DNA of 64,000 nt from Certhia americana (lineage: Eukaryota > Chordata > Aves > Passeriformes > Certhiidae), in NCBI GenBank assembly GCA_018697195.1, contig CM031857.1:58276149-58340148 (forward strand), given 5' to 3'. The position numbers and the translations under genes are program-made. The notes beneath the pieces are model-generated. The model made no database searches and was not told where the DNA came from. It was given only the letters and a program-made list of their open reading frames with translations. Shown here piece by piece: positions 61,865-64,000 of the stretch (positions are counted from its first letter, which is position 1; each line of letters begins with the position of its first letter).

Positions 61865-64000
61865 AGATCCCACCCTGAAATAGTTTAAGTTTCCTCTAAA
61901 TGTGTATCATTCCATATTTGTTCTACATATACAACTTTTTTTTAATGAAAATTTCAGGGTCCTCTCTAATGCTATATTGGTGCATTAGTACTAGTCCTGT
62001 ACTCCCTGTGGGCCTCTTCCCAATCCCTGTACATTGGCCCAGGAGCCCCTTTTCAGCTCAGCCCAGATTCAGATGCCCATTCCTTAGTGATGCTGAGGGC
62101 ATGCCAGACTCCAGATCCACCACAGCCCTGTCCTACCCAGAGGTGGGCTCCACTGATTTGAGCCCAACCTATGATTTGACCTAAATTCTGCATTCCTAAG
62201 AGCAACCTGGGATTTCCTCTCAGAGTTGTGTGATTGTCTGTTCCAAATTCACTGCATAGACATAGGAAGATGAATGCTCTGTGATAAATGAATAATCATG
62301 TGATAACACTAGGTTATTGAAAATAACTGTCATTTGAAATAAAGAGGTTCATTAATATCGAGTTCCAGGTCTCATCCACCTGCTTTTAGGTGACTGAGGC
62401 ATCAAAGCAAGGAATATTGAGATGGATTTACCTCATCTGACTTCAGGCAAAAACTGTGTGCCTAGTTCAATCTGTCTGTTTGTGACTTTAGATTTGTTTG
62501 CATAGTGCTGTGAGAGTTTTTTTTCTGACATTTGCCTTTGGAGAGATCCCAATTCAAGCTGCTGCTTATCTGAGAAAGTTCAGTGCACTGGAATAGATTT
62601 TTACCAAAGGGTAGAAGAGAGTAAAATGGCCATTCTGCTTCACGAGCTCTTCAGAAAAGACAGTCATGTCATGAACATAATGATTTGTTTTTAATCCGTA
62701 GCTAAAGCCAAAAATGTATATAATGATTGAAAGTGATAAGAACTTTATAGTTTTGCTCTGCTGCAGCATCACAATGAACTGTTGAAAAAAAGCAGACGTA
62801 CACCCCTGCCACATCTGTCACAGTTCAGGACTAAATGAGAGTGTAGAGACTAAATAGACCTGAACACCACAGCATTTAATCACAGATGTATAAAGTTCTA
62901 TAAATGAGATAACTTCCCAGCACTTCAGTAATCATGTGATTATTCCCCCTCTAGCTCTCACAACCTGTTAAGATGCAGGGCTGGGTGGTGACATGCCATT
63001 CTGGCCACCCAGGCTGCATTGCAGCAGCTGTGACAGCTTGCCCTGTCGGCCTATGGTGCAAGTACATCTCGGTCATTCCTACCTATGTTTAATGAATGTG
63101 ATGGGGACTGCCCCTTCTGTAGAGCCAGCAAACCCTCCTGTCCTTGGAGGAAGAGGAGAAGAAAATGCAAGACCATATATCCCCATTTAAATGTTCTAGG
63201 TCTCAATCAGGAGCAAATGACTGCAGTGACCTCAGAGAACAAGAGCACAGCCTTTTTCACTTGGGCAGCCACTTGTACTTTGGTGCAAGCTCCACCAGTG
63301 CTCTCTGTGCATTCTTCTGTTCTATATCACAGCCTTGGTCCACAGATATCAGTTTCTCTTTAATAGGTTAATATAATTTTTTAGTGCACTTCCTTTTTTT
63401 CTGGACCATTCTTCTATTCTTTCACGATTTGTATTTTTTCCATTTAAATCATGTATGCAAAAATACAAGCCCACACTAATGTTTCGCAATTTCCCCTATT
63501 TCCCTTATGAAGTCTGAAACTTTCCTGAACTTACTTTTCTCAATAATCCAGAATTTTCTACATTCTCCTTCCAACAGGGGCATATATTTAGGTCAAATGC
63601 TGTGCTAAGAGTCTTTTTCATCCTCCTGTGAAGGGACCAGATATTCGTCTTTCTTGCTCCCTTTCCCAAAGCCATCTGTGATTCATATAATCACTACCTT
63701 ACTTCTGACACCAAAGGACAGTGCAGAGACTTGGATACCAATACATTTTAACCAGATAAATGCACACTTTTAGAACTTGTGTGGGAGGTAGAGCACAGTC
63801 CAAAATGAAGCTTTGACAAGTTTGCATTGAAGTCCCTGCCAGGCCTTGTGTGATCCTGGAGCAGGGCCATAGGGTGCCCAGGCCTCTTATTTTATCTTCT
63901 TACTGGATACCAACACTGGTCTGATCAAGTAGAGAAAATGAGATGCCTGATCAGCCAGTCATGCCTAATACCTGGCTGTTGCCATCACTGGTGAACTAAT
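61865..64000. other. Noncoding stretch with two GC-richer pockets
   Basis: Two pockets (about 61985-62180 and 62965-63370) are richer in G and C than their surroundings and carry frames of 65-94 codons on the plus strand, several overlapping in different frames. This is typical of decayed repeat or LTR sequence rather than exons. I could not place either in a family. The rest is AT-rich with nothing recognised. Confidence 0.45.

Noticed and set aside
106..63371. Many open frames of 60-170 codons on both strands, taken as candidate genes
   Set aside because: Lengths are what an AT-rich, gene-poor vertebrate sequence gives by chance. Apart from CR1 remnants none shows a family motif, and no set of exons with compatible phases and splice sites could be assembled.
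62985..63371. Cys/Arg-rich frames (CDGDCPFC, WRKRRRKC) as a zinc-binding or nuclear protein exon
   Set aside because: Three overlapping frames are open here, as in GC-richer noncoding DNA. There is no splice site pair and the Cys spacing fits no domain I know.
1..64000. CRISPR arrays, operons, phage, IS elements, tRNA or rRNA genes
   Set aside because: No regularly spaced identical repeats, no closely packed long frames, no cloverleaf or rRNA sequence seen; the repeat content is that of a bird nuclear genome.

Overview
This window looks like gene-poor nuclear DNA from a bird, and probably a songbird. It is AT-rich throughout. It is littered with decayed pieces of CR1, the dominant avian LINE, many still carrying the CR1 3' signature (tracts like ATGATTCTATGATTC or its complement). 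It also holds several solitary LTRs of the kind recalled from passerine genomes. One 100-base N block marks a scaffold gap. I find no supportable protein-coding gene, no RNA gene, no operon structure, no CRISPR array and no prokaryotic signal. The open frames are short and lack family motifs, apart from those that are CR1 remnants. The window is best read as one long intergenic region or intron. Family assignments are from memory of consensus sequences, not from a search.

Layout. 1-210: 3' end of a CR1. 4471-5530: old LTR-like repeat, sense on the minus strand. 7070-7892: CR1 tail with a 100-codon open remnant of ORF2. 9009-9088: tiny minus-strand CR1 end. 9089-20923: nearly 12 kb with no recognisable interspersed repeat. 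20924-21658: solo LTR (minus) with 4-bp target duplications. 21799-22226: CR1. 22381-22566: A/C-rich tract running into the gap. 23568-23625, 27855-28152, 28435-28905 and 36594-37072: further CR1 pieces. 43416-46412: the longest CR1 here, about 2.2 kb of ORF2 and 3' sequence, split by a 760-bp LTR at 44861-45620. 47290-47385: probable MIR SINE relic. 49336-49574: minus-strand CR1. 56127-56625: solo LTR (minus) with 6-bp target duplications. 57237-57515: degenerate ~60-bp tandem repeat of unknown family, perhaps inside a decayed LTR. 58604-59320: solo LTR (plus) of the same family as 20924-21658. 61743-61864: last CR1 3' end.

There are no cooperating genes to describe. What can be read is insertion history: ancient MIR and CR1 copies, an LTR that landed in a CR1, and LTRs that seem to have lost their internal regions by LTR-LTR recombination. 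I did not find a convincing new biological system. The items most worth a second look are the nested CR1/LTR locus, the unclassified tandem repeat near 57.3 kb, the two same-family LTRs in opposite orientation, the A/C-rich quadruplex-prone tracts (one ending at the gap), and the long repeat-poor interval.
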